The position numbers and the translations under genes are program-made. This document shows, one piece after another, positions 5,959 to 6,753 of a DNA stretch of 6,753 nt (its first letter is position 1; every line of letters starts with the position of its first letter). Below the pieces are notes generated by a model. The model saw nothing but the letters and a program-made list of their open reading frames with translations. It was not told the DNA's origin and did not search any database. This DNA comes from Actinomycetales bacterium Ga0077552 (GTDB lineage Bacteria > Actinomycetota > Actinomycetes > Actinomycetales > Microbacteriaceae), in assembly GCA_001464255.1 (NCBI GenBank), contig LNFD01000388.1, positions 1 to 6,753 on the forward strand, given 5' to 3'.

Positions 5959-5964
5959 TCTTCC
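5959..5964 (-). promoter_or_regulatory. Shine-Dalgarno for trpS
   Basis: On the minus strand GGAAGA lies 8 nt before the trpS ATG at 5950, within the 35-nt gap after the exonuclease III stop. It supports this start. I see no convincing promoter in the gap, so trpS may be read from upstream of the exonuclease gene. Confidence 0.6.
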
Positions 5965-5985
5965 AGGTGGATGCTGCGCCTGAGT

Positions 5986-6753
5986 TCAGGGCAGCAGGTA
6001 ATCCACGACCACGGGCGCGTGGTCGCTCCACCGGGTGTCCCACGAGGGCGCACGGTCGACGGCGTAGGCCTGCACGCTCGCCGCGAGGGCGGGCGTTGCC
6101 ACGTGGTAGTCGATGCGCCAGCCAGTGTCGGTGTCGAAGGCCTGCCCGCGTTGCGACCACCAGGTGTAGGGGCCGGGCACCTCGCCGGCCTGCACGCGGC
6201 CGACGTCGACCCACCCGAGGCCGGGGCGCGTGACGCCGTCGACGCACTCGATGGGAGCATCCAGCGCCCCGAAGAAGCGGTCGAAGTAGGCGCGCTCCTC
6301 CAGCAGGAAGCCCGCGTTCTTGCGGTTGCCCTTCCAGTTCTTGATGTCGAGCTCGCGGTGGCCGACGTTGAGGTCGCCGACGACGAGGGCGTAGGGCGTG
6401 TGCGCGGCGAGCAGGGGCAGCCGCTCGGTCAGCGCCTCCAAGAATTTGTACTTCTCGACCTGCTTGGGGGTGTCGACCTCGCCCGAGTGCACGTAGCAGC
6501 TGACGACCGTGAGGGTCGTGCCGTCGATGTCGAGGTCGGCCTCGAGCCAGCGGCCGGCCGAGTCGAAGTCGTCGGGGCCGAGCGCGACGCGGTGCGCGGC
6601 GAACTCGCGGCGCGCGGCGATCGCGACGCCCGCGCGGCCCTTGGCGGTCGCGGCGTCGTGCAGCACCGTCCACTCGGGGCCGAGCAGCCCCGTCACATCA
6701 TCGGTGGATGCCCGCACCTCCTGCATCGCGAGCACGTCGACGTCGCGGCTCGC
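5986..6753 (-). CDS. xth: Exodeoxyribonuclease III / AP endonuclease, 5'-truncated by window edge
   Basis: Base-excision-repair nuclease of the ExoIII/APE1 (EEP) family: cuts DNA 5' to abasic sites and degrades 3' ends, Mg-dependent (family knowledge). 255 residues are visible, starting ASRDVDVLAMQEVR, so only about 15-25 N-terminal residues are outside the window. Metal-binding Glu is in MQEVR (visible residue 12). Other motifs: VVSCYVHSGE, the active-site GDLNVGHRELDIKN (catalytic Asp and Asn), a WKGNRKNAGF loop typical of ExoIII, TGWRIDYH, and the terminal WSDHAPVVVDY with the catalytic Asp-His pair. The GTG at 6735 is internal, because the frame continues to the window edge with good family sequence. 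It probably heads or belongs to an operon with trpS, whose start is 35 bp downstream. Confidence 0.93.
   Translation of the reverse strand, partial: ASRDVDVLAMQEVRASTDDVTGLLGPEWTVLHDAATAKGRAGVAIAARREFAAHRVALGPDDFDSAGRWLEADLDIDGTTLTVVSCYVHSGEVDTPKQVEKYKFLEALTERLPLLAAHTPYALVVGDLNVGHRELDIKNWKGNRKNAGFLLEERAYFDRFFGALDAPIECVDGVTRPGLGWVDVGRVQAGEVPGPYTWWSQRGQAFDTDTGWRIDYHVATPALAASVQAYAVDRAPSWDTRWSDHAPVVVDYLLP

Noticed and set aside
4956..6260. Very long minus-strand protein including the HAD domain, and a 573-aa form of TrpRS
   Set aside because: Both are open frames running as shadows over trpS and the exonuclease gene. The conserved domains start at 4955 and 5950 with family-typical N-termini.

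Overview
This GC-rich window (roughly 70% G+C by eye) has nearly gap-free gene packing, strongly C/G-ending codons and actinobacterial-type protein sequences. It looks like chromosome from an actinobacterium, most likely of the Microbacteriaceae type. The taxon is inferred from sequence style only. No rRNA, tRNA, CRISPR array or recognisable transposase is present.

Plus strand, 1-2931: the 3' part of glpD (FAD-dependent glycerol-3-phosphate dehydrogenase, N-terminus outside the window), followed after 2 nt by a complete glpK (glycerol kinase, 505 aa). GlpK makes glycerol-3-phosphate and GlpD oxidises it to dihydroxyacetone phosphate, so this is a glycerol-use operon. No glpF lies downstream of glpK.

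Minus strand, 6753-4170: a three-gene run transcribed toward glpK. It holds the 3' part of an exodeoxyribonuclease III/AP endonuclease gene, then a complete trpS (tryptophanyl-tRNA synthetase, 332 aa), then a HAD-family hydrolase (261 aa) whose GTG start overlaps the trpS stop as GTGA.

Between these two convergent housekeeping blocks (2932-4169) is the accessory part of the window. A 300-aa gene encodes an AbiEi-antitoxin-like N-terminal winged helix fused to a DUF559/Vsr-like PD-(D/E)xK nuclease domain. It is bracketed by two 76-bp hairpin elements of identical length and the same orientation, at 2983-3058 and 4046-4121. The hairpins share near-identical 18-nt arms, a compensatory base-pair change, a common loop core GTAnTGC and the same ACCACC right flank. 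The second hairpin overlaps the end of the gene, and the stop codon TAA lies inside its left arm. The gene uses far more A/T-ending codons than glpK (16 versus 2 in the first 80 codons, counted by hand). I read 2983-4121 as a compact, possibly mobile, hairpin-bounded nuclease unit sitting in a safe site between convergent genes. This is the part of the window that may be undescribed; its mobility and function are inference.
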